A DNA stretch of 64,000 bases from Fibrobacter sp. UWB11 (GTDB taxonomy: Bacteria; Fibrobacterota; Fibrobacteria; Fibrobacterales; Fibrobacteraceae), in assembly GCF_900143015.1 (NCBI RefSeq), contig NZ_FSRT01000001.1:1054001-1118000 (forward strand), given 5' to 3'. Below, in pieces: positions 8,601 to 15,890 of the stretch. The position numbers and the translations under genes are program-made. The notes beneath the pieces were generated by a model. That model saw only the letters and a list, made by a program, of their open reading frames with translations. It was not told the origin of the DNA and searched no databases. Within the stretch, counting starts at the first letter, position 1, and every line of letters starts with the position of its first letter.

Positions 8601-9635
8601 TCTGTTGATGTGAATCAGGGGAATAACAATGGCTATGTTACTATCCCGCTTGCTGCAGAATATGCCTTGCCTGGTTATATTATTAGAGTGATTGGTTCTA
8701 AGTCAAAAGGAGCAAATTATGATTTGCTTTTGCTTGAAAGAAGTTATGCTGAATTTGCTGTTGGTAGGTTTGAATTTGAGGGCGATTGGCATTCTGTAGA
8801 AACGACGGTATCCTTAGATTCTAAGACGAAAAGTGAAGGTATGAAAAGTTTGGTAACTCCTGCAGGTTGGAAGATTGTTGAAAGTAGAAACATATCTTCA
8901 TCGGATTTTGAATTAGTTGGTGAAAAAATGAGTTTGGACGTTTATGTCCCGCTTCATACGCAAAATGTTTATTGGGTTGGCAGCGTTGAATTGTGGATGT
9001 CTGTGCCGTCATCCAATAAGCGGATCCAAATTGGTCAATTGCAGGATATTCAACCCTATTTTGGAAATTGGAAGTCTTATGTGTTTGATGTGCCTGCGCA
9101 GGCTCTTGAACTGCTTGCTGAACCTCATTCAGATATACGTTTTCAAATTGTTTTGAATTCTGCGGATTATATTTGGATAGACAATCTTCGTTTTGCAGGA
9201 ACGATGGCTCCAAATCCGGTTAATAAGTGGATTCCTCTTTGCCCTGAAGATAACGGATGCAATTCAACAAAACCCTTACGATTGCATGTTAATGAGTCTA
9301 TTAGTGTTGTTGCGGAAGGTGACTTGTGGGTTGAAATTGTTGGTTTCCCGAATGATTGGACTCCCGCAAAGGTACATGTTGGCGTTTCTGCTGAGGATGG
9401 TGCTCCGCTGACTGGATATATGACTTTTGAAAGTGAAACGATACCGTTCACTGGCTGGTATTCTGAAAACTCTTTTGATTTCGTTCCAGGTCAGCGTTAT
9501 TTGCTAAAACTATATAATCTTGGTGGTCGTCCGTATAGATTGAGTGCTTGGACAACGGGAGAATTGTTGGGGGTTGCTTCGTTGATTAATCAGAAAAATG
9601 GCTACTATAACATGAATTTTTTGTGCTATAATTGA
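5679..9635 (+). CDS. Secreted CLCA-like protein: zinc metalloprotease domain plus von Willebrand A domain
   Basis: A 1318-residue protein from the ATG at 5679, which begins a good signal peptide (MKYFIFILFVFSAAFAAES). An ATG 33 nt upstream would put charged residues before it. The N-terminal domain has the motif HETMHFRYGIDDDY (H149, E150, H153, D160). This matches the HExxHxRWGVxDEY zinc motif of animal CLCA proteins, which cleave themselves. A vWA domain follows (about 463-650) with a complete MIDAS: DRSSS at D466, GATALFD, and SDG at D592. Next comes the TLRDDG...DGIY motif seen in the CLCA/choice-of-anchor beta-sandwich, then further beta domains including a discoidin/CBM-like region near 1040-1180. 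It is AT-rich compared with its neighbours. The role may be extracellular matrix or surface adhesion with proteolysis; the substrate is unknown. Confidence 0.8.
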   Translation: MKYFIFILFVFSAAFAAESPFSRIRITAYDSDGIPSEEVHDVSICLERNPTAEEKRKYEEVIGFYADGMYEATNGANFIGNVIIYSGSKNCSNTDIDWNKSGRWPGASGSFYQGWGGIGVSDIWFDGYNHYPKMDDEKERFNFGITLVHETMHFRYGIDDDYSKTSSENFGVRLMADPAKEVITVSLLNLDDESIYRFKTWLLTTFSNGAPVYFFPIKDGRVPEGLDLGPVPLGREKDFGHFVTDYFIIDQVDASLLDNGIYSFKLKKSNGERVVMKDSGLDAWGFDRPDNVAVAHSLMNYQYDVATSSICDPYNIQWQWANLSTSFNINPSSPLSICCRDADGNLLSAWDILTRNPKTNLVNGVYPGDDFRYWYRSLIKKKPKETDVFRTKSFLMNYDEYTGKTLAGYAEWVRDETCGNEKKYDLPYMKVELAGRSPSEYRTETHKHLNIQWLDESKMETIVLIDRSSSMSKVFKDHLGNIIKKNEGGTMKKIDMARMAAKFVSQGFVDLSWTPSASDETKSNVSVGVYAFNKNLFDVYAIQKSPNSDDIDMKIDGVTTKGATALFDAVYTVLDYFSDNPASKKMLYVISDGLDVSSTHTKEEVIRRYRNKDVAIHTFAYGNDADVELLSSMAAETNGSFYEDDARFPLKITDVVSTALSSFPDNEQLMSASVAANQTSAEVYVPSRTKYAKIYGSYKGTAISTPVEIISKSGTVLPMLIKNNASLNENYFVAEVDSITLANLSQSVIKVKNKLVDEIIDLRIIATNEYHEHSLNVKMTPMGSFEWPVQKSFVASVRKNESLLADVAFFGKLVDPDGVAQTFTLRDDGRNGDFRAGDGIYFATLPPINKNGPYQWEIFASNKNGRAHTTRVGSSLPASYPFVERIDYTPFELVRNGQFVVRGCCKDEPSEKLIQLPPETRVNAFLQSGSDEDRFEIIGTQVGKSYSLRLSSMDLSSFDKIQVYSAVNKSVPVYSVDVNQGNNNGYVTIPLAAEYALPGYIIRVIGSKSKGANYDLLLLERSYAEFAVGRFEFEGDWHSVETTVSLDSKTKSEGMKSLVTPAGWKIVESRNISSSDFELVGEKMSLDVYVPLHTQNVYWVGSVELWMSVPSSNKRIQIGQLQDIQPYFGNWKSYVFDVPAQALELLAEPHSDIRFQIVLNSADYIWIDNLRFAGTMAPNPVNKWIPLCPEDNGCNSTKPLRLHVNESISVVAEGDLWVEIVGFPNDWTPAKVHVGVSAEDGAPLTGYMTFESETIPFTGWYSENSFDFVPGQRYLLKLYNLGGRPYRLSAWTTGELLGVASLINQKNGYYNMNFLCYN

Positions 9636-9637
9636 TA

Positions 9638-9676
9638 AAATAGGCTTTTAGGGGCTTTTTTAGCCTTTTTTACTCG
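9638..9676 (+). terminator. Possible terminator after the CLCA-like gene
   Basis: AATAGGCT and AGCCTTTTTT can pair around a T-rich loop and are followed by a run of T. The hairpin is weak, but its place directly after the stop codon fits. Confidence 0.45.
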
Positions 9677-9694
9677 TTTTTACCAACAATCCCC

Positions 9695-9725
9695 TTTGAT
9701 TTTCTGTGCACTATTACTAAATTTG
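9695..9725 (+). promoter_or_regulatory. Bacteroidota-type promoter of rplU-rpmA
   Basis: TTTG at 9695-9698 is followed, after exactly 19 nt, by TAAATTTG at 9718-9725. This fits the TTTG-N19-21-TAnnTTTG consensus of Bacteroidota sigma-A promoters. The rplU ATG is 33 nt downstream and has an AAGGA ribosome site. Confidence 0.6.
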
Positions 9726-9758
9726 TGGTCCCAATAGCAACCTAAAAAGGATTACAAA

Positions 9759-10244
9759 ATGTATTCTATTGTTGAAGCAGGTGGTTTCCAGTATAAAGTC
9801 GAGCTCGGCAAGGCCTACAAGCTCCCGTTGATCGACGCCGCTGTTGGTTCTGAACTGGAGCTCAAGTCCGTCCTTCTTTTCTCCGGAAAAGAAGTGCAAG
9901 TCGGCACCCCTGTCCTGAATGATGCTTCTGTCAAGGTCGAAATTCTCGCCCATGGCAAGGAAGACACGATCATCGTGTTCAAGAAGAAGCGTCGTACTCG
10001 TTACGAACGTCGTAACGGTCATCGTCAGGGCTATACCGAGGTGCTCGTCACGGAACTCCGCTCTGGCGCTGAATCTGCAGTCGTAGACCCTCAAGTTATT
10101 ACCCGCAACCGCGCTCGCGTGGCTGCCCTTGCTAAGCAGAAGGCTCAGAACAAGCCGCTCACTCGCAAGGAAAAAATCGCTCAGGGACTTCCGAAGCCGG
10201 CTAAGGTCAAGAAGAACTCTTTGCGTAAGGCTAAGGAGGCTTAA
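9759..10244 (+). CDS. rplU: 50S ribosomal protein L21
   Basis: Large-subunit ribosomal protein that binds 23S rRNA. Residues 1-103 follow the L21 fold, starting MYSIVEAGGFQYKVE and including KKKRRTRYERRNGHRQGYTE. The protein is 161 residues long, about 55 more than the usual 103. The extra C-terminal tail is very basic (KAQNKPLTRKEKIAQG and KKNSLRKAKEA) and is probably a disordered rRNA-binding extension. The gene lies 3 nt before rpmA, the conserved rplU-rpmA pair. Confidence 0.97.
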   Translation: MYSIVEAGGFQYKVELGKAYKLPLIDAAVGSELELKSVLLFSGKEVQVGTPVLNDASVKVEILAHGKEDTIIVFKKKRRTRYERRNGHRQGYTEVLVTELRSGAESAVVDPQVITRNRARVAALAKQKAQNKPLTRKEKIAQGLPKPAKVKKNSLRKAKEA

Positions 10245-10247
10245 TCC

Positions 10248-10508
10248 ATGGCACATAAGAAAGGTCAAGGTTCAGTACGTAACGGCCGCGACAGTAACGC
10301 CAAGTATCTTGGTGTTAAGAAGTATGCGGGCGAAACCGTCAAGGCTGGCAACATCATCGTTCGTCAGCGCGGTTCTCACTTCCACAAGGGCAACAATGTC
10401 GGTATGGGCAAGGACTTTACCTTGTTCTCCCTCATTGATGGCAAGGTGAAGTTCGAACGCCTCGATGCAAAGCGCCAGAAGGTCTCTGTCTATTCTGAAG
10501 AAGCCTAA
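10248..10508 (+). CDS. rpmA: 50S ribosomal protein L27
   Basis: Large-subunit protein near the peptidyl-transferase centre. The 86-residue sequence starts [20 protein letters not shown], typical of L27 without the cleaved N-terminal extension of Firmicutes. It is co-transcribed with rplU and followed by a strong terminator. Confidence 0.97.
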   Translation: MAHKKGQGSVRNGRDSNAKYLGVKKYAGETVKAGNIIVRQRGSHFHKGNNVGMGKDFTLFSLIDGKVKFERLDAKRQKVSVYSEEA

Positions 10509-10530
10509 TAACTTTGGTTAGCTTTTAAAA

Positions 10531-10559
10531 GCCGGACGCGAGAGCGCCCGGTTTTTTTT
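10531..10559 (+). terminator. Terminator of rplU-rpmA
   Basis: A CCGGaCGC / GCGcCCGG stem with a GAGA loop is followed by eight T, starting 22 nt after the rpmA stop. Confidence 0.9.
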
Positions 10560-10793
10560 ATAAAACAAACTTTATTCTCCGATGATTGTGCTGAATCCTA
10601 CGAGGGCGCGTTTGCTCGGATCCATCTCGATGCTATTTTACCGGGGAATAATCCGGTCGCAATCCACAAATTCCGTGGGGAATCTGCGGTCGTGAGCGTC
10701 GGGCAGAAGATTTGGGAAGTTACAGTTGTCGCCATCAAGAACGATCGCGTTATTTTGCGCGATGAAATTGGAAAGTTTGAGCTGAAGTACTAG
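10560..10793 (+). pseudogene. Possible 5'-truncated gene remnant
   Basis: An open frame without any ATG, GTG or TTG start runs from the rpmA terminator to a TAG at 10793. It encodes about 77 residues that look like a real C-terminus, for example PGNNPVAIHKFRGESAVVSV and KNDRVILRDEIGKFELKY. The pattern (short beta strands, V-I-L-R-D-E) recalls small beta domains of pilus- or secretion-assembly proteins, but I cannot assign a family. It may be the tail of a decayed gene; chance coding is the alternative. Confidence 0.35.
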
Positions 10794-10835
10794 TTTTATT
10801 ATTTGCGTTTTTTCTACATTGTTAGTGTGAATTCT

Positions 10836-13205
10836 ATGCGCTTATTAAAACTTTATTTCTTATCTCTTGTCGCTGTATTTCTCTTCGCCTGCTCCGATGA
10901 CGATGAAGGTCCGGAATACATGTTCGACAGGGAAATTTCGGAATATTCTGTTCTTTACGATTGTGAAACAGGTGGAGCTGATAGCAATTCCTGTTTTAAA
11001 ATCCGTTACCGCTATCCATATCGTCTTGACGATTACGCGGGGCTGTGCCTTTGGTTCGATACGACAATTGTTAACGACACTTCTAAGGCGGTAAGCGATA
11101 AGCAGATTCGGCTTGCTCACGATACCTCAAATGAGGAAACTTATTTCCACGAGTACAAGAAGTCGGGCCGTTATTACGACACAATCGATGTGTCTAAAAT
11201 GGTTGCGCCGTTTATCAAAGACGGTTATGATTCCCTCCAGGTGGCTTTGTTCAGCGAATATACGGATGGGGGCGACCCAGGTGCTGTACAGCGTTTATTT
11301 TTGCATTTTAAGGACAATTTTGACCCTGCGATTGTTGTGCCTGATGATTCTGTTTGGTCCAATGGAGTGTTGCTTTCATGGGATCGCCCCACAGACCAGA
11401 CGAGTTTCCATATGATTGGTGCTGGTTCGGGCAAAATTTACGGATATAATGTCGTTATTTACGCTATTGACCGCCCGGACGAAGATATTCGCGATTTGAA
11501 GGTTTCTGTTCAATCTCCTGCAGGCACTGATTATACGGGTGGCACGATTTACAAGCGCAATGCTCAGATTGTTCATACCAATGATTCCGTGTATGTTAAG
11601 GAACTCGAACGAAACGATAAGGACAAAAATTATCTTCGCCTTGTTGTTTTTGATGGTCAAGGGTATGATGCCTCTAATCCGGTGAAAAACCATTTCCGCA
11701 TGATTATCGAAGGGCTCCGCACGAGGTCCAATACCGATAACTATGAATACAAGGTGGGGTTCTCGTCTTGGGATATCGTTGGCAACCGCAGTGGTTCTCA
11801 AGGGGACGTTCAGGTCGATCCTAAAAACTGGAAAGGGATTATGACGACGGATTCCATTGCTCCGTTAATGCCGAGCAAGATTTTTGTCGAGGAAGATTCT
11901 CTGTTCCCGGGATATGCAAAGTTGGATAGCAATAACCGAGTCCGTATTTATTGGAATCGAAGTGTTGACCCGATTACGTTCAAGCATGGTATTACAATTG
12001 ATTCGGAACTTGTTATTCCGAAGAACTGCCATGTTCACGAATGTTATGAAAAAGTCTCGAAATACATTGTCGAGTATTACAATAAAGTAGACAAGTCTTG
12101 GAAGCGTAATGCTGAAGCCGAGGATCGCTTTGGGGCGCACTATATCAAAGAAGATGATGGAACGTTTAAATTGGATGTCTTGGATACAGGCTCGTTTGTA
12201 GGCGACACAATCCGCAGGGTTGCTCCTGGCGATACGATTATTCTGCGAATTTTGGCTGTAGATAATTCCGGCTATAAATCTGATGCTTTGCTGGATACGG
12301 TGTTTGTTTCGCCGGGTAAGCTCGGTTATGAACTGAAATGCCCAGTTGGCTTTGTGGCTGTTTCTACATCCGACACCACGTCGTTCTGCATGGAGCGATT
12401 AGAACATCAAGATGCAGATGGAAAATTTGTGACAAACGTATTGCATTCCGAAGCTGTTGCTGCATGTGAAGCTATTTCTGCAAGTGGCTTTGAAGTTTCT
12501 CTTTGCCGTGAACGCGATTGGGAACTGGCTTGCTTGTCGGGTGGCTCGCTTTCGTACGGCGTGATTGAAGAAGATGATACCGATGCTTCTGATTATCTCT
12601 TCCGCGTGTGCAATGTGAGCACGAATGATTCTACGATTGCTGCCGATATTGCTAAGCGCGATGCGGGTTGCATGAACCCGATGGGCGTGAGGGATTTACC
12701 GGGCCAGTACCAAGAGTGGGTGATGGGTCGATCCGAAGATACCATTGCCGTTTTGAAGGGCTCTAGCTACAAGATTTTTGAAGGCCTCGATCGCGAGTCT
12801 ATTGCATACTGCACCAACCGTGCCTTCCCGTTCTATACGCGTCCGGCGTACACGCAAGATACGGTGTATCTCTACCGTGAAGGTACGCAGGTCGATACGG
12901 TTTATGCCGCCGATACGACGAGAACGTTGTACAAAATATTGACAAAGAGCGACTTCAAGGATACGCTCCAGTTCTATGATGTCGTTGATTCCAAGGGTAA
13001 GGTTATTGGAACGGATTACTCGCTTTATTCCGAATACCAAAAAGGTGGCAAGACTTGGCTTGACTCTTTAGCGAATGGTCTTACGTACAAACCGTCTCGC
13101 AAGGAACCGGTGTTCCTGACAGGCGAAAAGCGCTATTACCGAGAAGCTTCGTCATTCTACAAATCTCCGACCATTGGCTTCCGCTGCTGCGCATATAAAA
13201 AATAG
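10836..13205 (+). CDS. Outer lipoprotein with formylglycine-generating-enzyme-like (SUMF1) domain
   Basis: The start is taken at the ATG 10836, which gives the lipoprotein signal MRLLKLYFLSLVAVFLFAC with lipobox LFAC and C19; the frame is open for 11 codons upstream. The protein is about 789 residues. An acidic stretch (SDDDEGPEY) follows the lipid cysteine. Beta-sandwich domains probably span about 50-500. The C-terminal third resembles the SUMF1/FGE fold: CPVGFVAV...FCMERLE, an EAVAACEA segment, CRERDWELACLSGG, a GQYQEWVMG motif and a final IGFRCCAYKK. Fibrobacter genomes carry a large paralogous set of such lipoproteins (from memory). The FGE-like domain is likely a binding module; enzymatic activity is not shown. 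Confidence 0.75.
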   Translation: MRLLKLYFLSLVAVFLFACSDDDEGPEYMFDREISEYSVLYDCETGGADSNSCFKIRYRYPYRLDDYAGLCLWFDTTIVNDTSKAVSDKQIRLAHDTSNEETYFHEYKKSGRYYDTIDVSKMVAPFIKDGYDSLQVALFSEYTDGGDPGAVQRLFLHFKDNFDPAIVVPDDSVWSNGVLLSWDRPTDQTSFHMIGAGSGKIYGYNVVIYAIDRPDEDIRDLKVSVQSPAGTDYTGGTIYKRNAQIVHTNDSVYVKELERNDKDKNYLRLVVFDGQGYDASNPVKNHFRMIIEGLRTRSNTDNYEYKVGFSSWDIVGNRSGSQGDVQVDPKNWKGIMTTDSIAPLMPSKIFVEEDSLFPGYAKLDSNNRVRIYWNRSVDPITFKHGITIDSELVIPKNCHVHECYEKVSKYIVEYYNKVDKSWKRNAEAEDRFGAHYIKEDDGTFKLDVLDTGSFVGDTIRRVAPGDTIILRILAVDNSGYKSDALLDTVFVSPGKLGYELKCPVGFVAVSTSDTTSFCMERLEHQDADGKFVTNVLHSEAVAACEAISASGFEVSLCRERDWELACLSGGSLSYGVIEEDDTDASDYLFRVCNVSTNDSTIAADIAKRDAGCMNPMGVRDLPGQYQEWVMGRSEDTIAVLKGSSYKIFEGLDRESIAYCTNRAFPFYTRPAYTQDTVYLYREGTQVDTVYAADTTRTLYKILTKSDFKDTLQFYDVVDSKGKVIGTDYSLYSEYQKGGKTWLDSLANGLTYKPSRKEPVFLTGEKRYYREASSFYKSPTIGFRCCAYKK

Positions 13206-13237
13206 AGCGCGGCCTTTGGCGCAGTTCTATTTACAAT

Positions 13238-13265
13238 GTCATCCCGGCTTTATGCCGGGATCGCC
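13238..13265 (+). repeat. Palindromic GTCATCCCGG-type dispersed repeat
   Basis: GTCATCCCGGC-TTTAT-GCCGGGATCGCC forms a 7-bp stem. It belongs to the second dispersed class, GTCA(T/C)-stem-loop-stem-ATC(T/G)CC, seen also at 20926, 22542, 22620, 43808, 43892 and 56047. Confidence 0.75.
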
Positions 13266-13274
13266 TTTTAAAAA

Positions 13275-14069
13275 ATGAAAGAAATGAATACAGAAGACTT
13301 TTTGAATGTCGCAAAGGACCTTGCTCTTAAAGCGGGCAACCTTTGCCTTGAACTCCAGAACAACCTTGGCGATGTGCGCTACAAATCCGTCAAAGACGTT
13401 GTGACCATTGCCGATGTCAGCAGTGAAAAGCTTATTGTCGAAGGGCTTCGTGCGGCATTTCCGACGCACTCCATCCGCACCGAAGAAGCTGGCATTATCG
13501 AAGGCTCGGACCCGCGCTACCGTTGGATTATCGACCCCGTCGACGGAACGGTGAATTTTAGCCGCGGCATTCCGCTGTGGGGAATTTCGATTGCCTTGCA
13601 TTTTGAAGGCAAACCGCTGGTGGCGGTTGTTAATTTGCCCAAACTCGGTGAACTCTACACCGCAGCAAAAGGCATGGGTGCGTTCATGAATAACAAACAA
13701 ATTCACGTGAGCCGCGAATCTAATGCAACGCATGCCATTGTTTCGAATGGAGACTTTAACGTTGGTGATGCTGCAAAAATTAATGCGCAGAATTCGCACA
13801 ACTTTGCCCGCGAAGCCGAAACGTTCGAACGCGTGAAGTGCTTGGGCTCTGCTGTGATTGAAGGCTGCTTCACGGCCTGCGGCCGCATTGATTGCTTTGT
13901 AATGACCATGAGCTATCCGTGGGACATTGCGGCTATAGCGCTCCTCGTCGAAGAAGCGGGTGGCAAGTCCACGCACATCGATGGCACTCCCATGCAGTTC
14001 GTCGACGCCGAACAGGTTATATTTACCAACGGCCTTTTACACGACACCCTCGTGAAAACTTTGCAATAG
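13275..14069 (+). CDS. Inositol monophosphatase family protein
   Basis: Mg2+-dependent phosphatase of the IMPase/SuhB/CysQ group, 264 residues. Visible motifs are IRTEEAG (metal-binding E, about residue 75), WIIDPVDGTVNF (about 86-97) and PWDIAAIALLVEEAGG near the C-terminus. The substrate may be inositol-1-phosphate, another sugar phosphate or PAP; the sequence does not decide. Two ATG codons (MKEM) are available and the first is used. It is flanked by a palindromic repeat and appears monocistronic. Confidence 0.9.
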   Translation: MKEMNTEDFLNVAKDLALKAGNLCLELQNNLGDVRYKSVKDVVTIADVSSEKLIVEGLRAAFPTHSIRTEEAGIIEGSDPRYRWIIDPVDGTVNFSRGIPLWGISIALHFEGKPLVAVVNLPKLGELYTAAKGMGAFMNNKQIHVSRESNATHAIVSNGDFNVGDAAKINAQNSHNFAREAETFERVKCLGSAVIEGCFTACGRIDCFVMTMSYPWDIAAIALLVEEAGGKSTHIDGTPMQFVDAEQVIFTNGLLHDTLVKTLQ

Positions 14070-14232
14070 GCGCTAGCCGAACCTTTACTGGATTTGACGA
14101 AAAACATTCGTCATCCTGGAGGCACGATGTGCCGATAAGACAACCTCAAAAGGCGAGCGTTGCAGCTATGCTTGCATAGATATAACCGAGCCTAAGAGGT
14201 TGGGGCTTGCCCCATCCATAATTTCTCGTATA

Positions 14233-14267
14233 ACAAAAAAAATCCCGATTCCAACGGAACCGGGATC
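14233..14267 (-). terminator. Terminator of the fabD-carboxyltransferase transcript
   Basis: On the minus strand ATCCCGGTTCC / GGAATCGGGAT around a GTT loop is followed by eight T. Confidence 0.85.
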
Positions 14268-14290
14268 TTTCATTTTCTAACAGTTTTTAG

Positions 14291-14332
14291 CATTGGCCAA
14301 TGACTATTGACCAATGACTAATAACTAATTAC
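14291..14332. repeat. CTAAT-rich degenerate tandem repeat
   Basis: Near-repeats of CCAATGACTA and of ACTAATAACTAAT fill the end of the gap and run up to the stop of the carboxyltransferase gene. A similar string occurs near 60777. Confidence 0.45.
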
Positions 14333-15870
14333 AGCGGAATATTTCCGTGCTTCTTCCAAAGCACAGCCTTCTTCTTGTTCTTCAAGTTTTCGAACGCAGA
14401 AACAAGGCGGTCGCGAACGCTCTTCGGTTCAATGACTTCGTCAATGAATCCGTTGCCAGCGGCAATGTACGGGTTCAAGTACTTTTCTTCGTATTCGTTG
14501 ATGTACTGTTCGCGGAGCTTGGCCGGTTCTGCAGATGCGGCGATTTCCTTTCTGCGGAGAATGTCAACAGCGCCTTCAGCACCCATCACGGCGATTTGTG
14601 CAATCGGGAGGGCGAACACGCAGTCTGCACCGAGGTTCTTGCTGTTCATGGCGATGTATGCGCCACCGTATGCCTTGCGGAGGATGAGGGTCACGCGCGG
14701 CACAGTTGCTTCGGCGTATGCAAAGAGGAGCTTTGCGCCGTGGCGGATAATGCCGTTGTGTTCCTGCTTCGTACCCGGCATGTAACCCGGAACGTCTTCG
14801 AGCGTAAGGATAGGAATGTTGAAGCTGTCGCAGAAGCGGACAAAGCGTGCGGCCTTATCGCTAGCGTCTACGTCCAAAGAACCGGCGAGGTACTTCGGCT
14901 GGTTAGCGACAACGCCAATCACGTTACCGTCGAGGCGGATAAAGCCGATGACGACGTTCTTTGCAAATTCCGGCTGGATTTCGAGGAAGGAATCCTTGTC
15001 GGCGAAGCAGTTGAGCACGTCGCGAACATCATAAGCGCGCTTAAAGTTGTCCGGAATGATTTCTTCGATGTCGGCGGACTTGTCTACGATTGTACCGATC
15101 TGGGCGACAGACTTGTCTGTGTTGCTCTGCGGGAGGTACTTGAGCAAGTTACGCACGCCTTCGAGGCATTCCTTGTCGTCCTTGTACACAAAATGTGCAA
15201 CGCCGGACTTGGAAGAATGAACGCCTGCGCCACCGAGCTGGTCCGGAGTCACGACTTCTGCAGTCACAGCTTTCACGACAGCCGGGCCCGTGATGAACAT
15301 CTGGCTCGTCTTTTCGGTCATGAAGATAAAGTCTGTAATAGCCGGAGAGTAGCAAGCACCACCTGCGCACGGTCCGAGAATCACGGAAATCTGCGGAATC
15401 ACGCCGCTTGCCCAAGTGTTACGGGCAAAAATGCCACTGTAACCGTCGAGGGAGCTAACGCCTTCTTCGATACGTGCGCCACCGCCGTCGTTAATGCTGA
15501 TAAACGGCACCATGGAATCAAGGGCGAGGTCCATCACGTGGCAAATCTTCTTGGCGTGTGCGGAACCGAGAGAACCGCCGCTCACCGTGAAGTCCTGTGA
15601 GCAGGCGTAAACCGGGCGGCCATTGATCTTGCCGTAACCCGTCACGACACCGTCACCGTAAATGCGCTTGGATTCCGGGAGCTCGATGCTCTGGGAAAGG
15701 CGCATGGCGCCGATTTCCTTGAACGTGCCCTTGTCAAAAAGGATTTCAAGGCGTTCACGAGCGGTGAGCTTGCCCTGGGAGTGCTGTTTTTCTACACGAG
15801 CGGCGCCGCCACCGGCCTGTGCCTTGGCGTTGCGTTCGCTCAACTTTTCTAAATACGATTTATCCCACAT
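14329..15870 (-). CDS. Acyl-CoA carboxylase carboxyltransferase subunit (propionyl/acetyl-CoA type)
   Basis: Transfers a carboxyl group between carboxybiotin and a short acyl-CoA. The 513-residue protein has two crotonase-like halves. ARIEEGVSSLDGYSGIF marks the first half, and GAKLLFAYAEATVPRVTLI with GGAYIAMNS marks the second. This is the PccB/MmdA family. It could form propionyl-CoA carboxylase, the methylmalonyl-CoA decarboxylase catalytic subunit or a malonyl-CoA-forming enzyme. No biotin-carrier or biotin-carboxylase gene is in the window. An AGGAA site precedes the ATG. It follows fabD by 20 nt in the same operon, which suggests a link with acyl-chain synthesis. Confidence 0.88.
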   Translation of the reverse strand: MWDKSYLEKLSERNAKAQAGGGAARVEKQHSQGKLTARERLEILFDKGTFKEIGAMRLSQSIELPESKRIYGDGVVTGYGKINGRPVYACSQDFTVSGGSLGSAHAKKICHVMDLALDSMVPFISINDGGGARIEEGVSSLDGYSGIFARNTWASGVIPQISVILGPCAGGACYSPAITDFIFMTEKTSQMFITGPAVVKAVTAEVVTPDQLGGAGVHSSKSGVAHFVYKDDKECLEGVRNLLKYLPQSNTDKSVAQIGTIVDKSADIEEIIPDNFKRAYDVRDVLNCFADKDSFLEIQPEFAKNVVIGFIRLDGNVIGVVANQPKYLAGSLDVDASDKAARFVRFCDSFNIPILTLEDVPGYMPGTKQEHNGIIRHGAKLLFAYAEATVPRVTLILRKAYGGAYIAMNSKNLGADCVFALPIAQIAVMGAEGAVDILRRKEIAASAEPAKLREQYINEYEEKYLNPYIAAGNGFIDEVIEPKSVRDRLVSAFENLKNKKKAVLWKKHGNIPL

Positions 15871-15890
15871 AGTATTCCTGTGTGTAGCGA

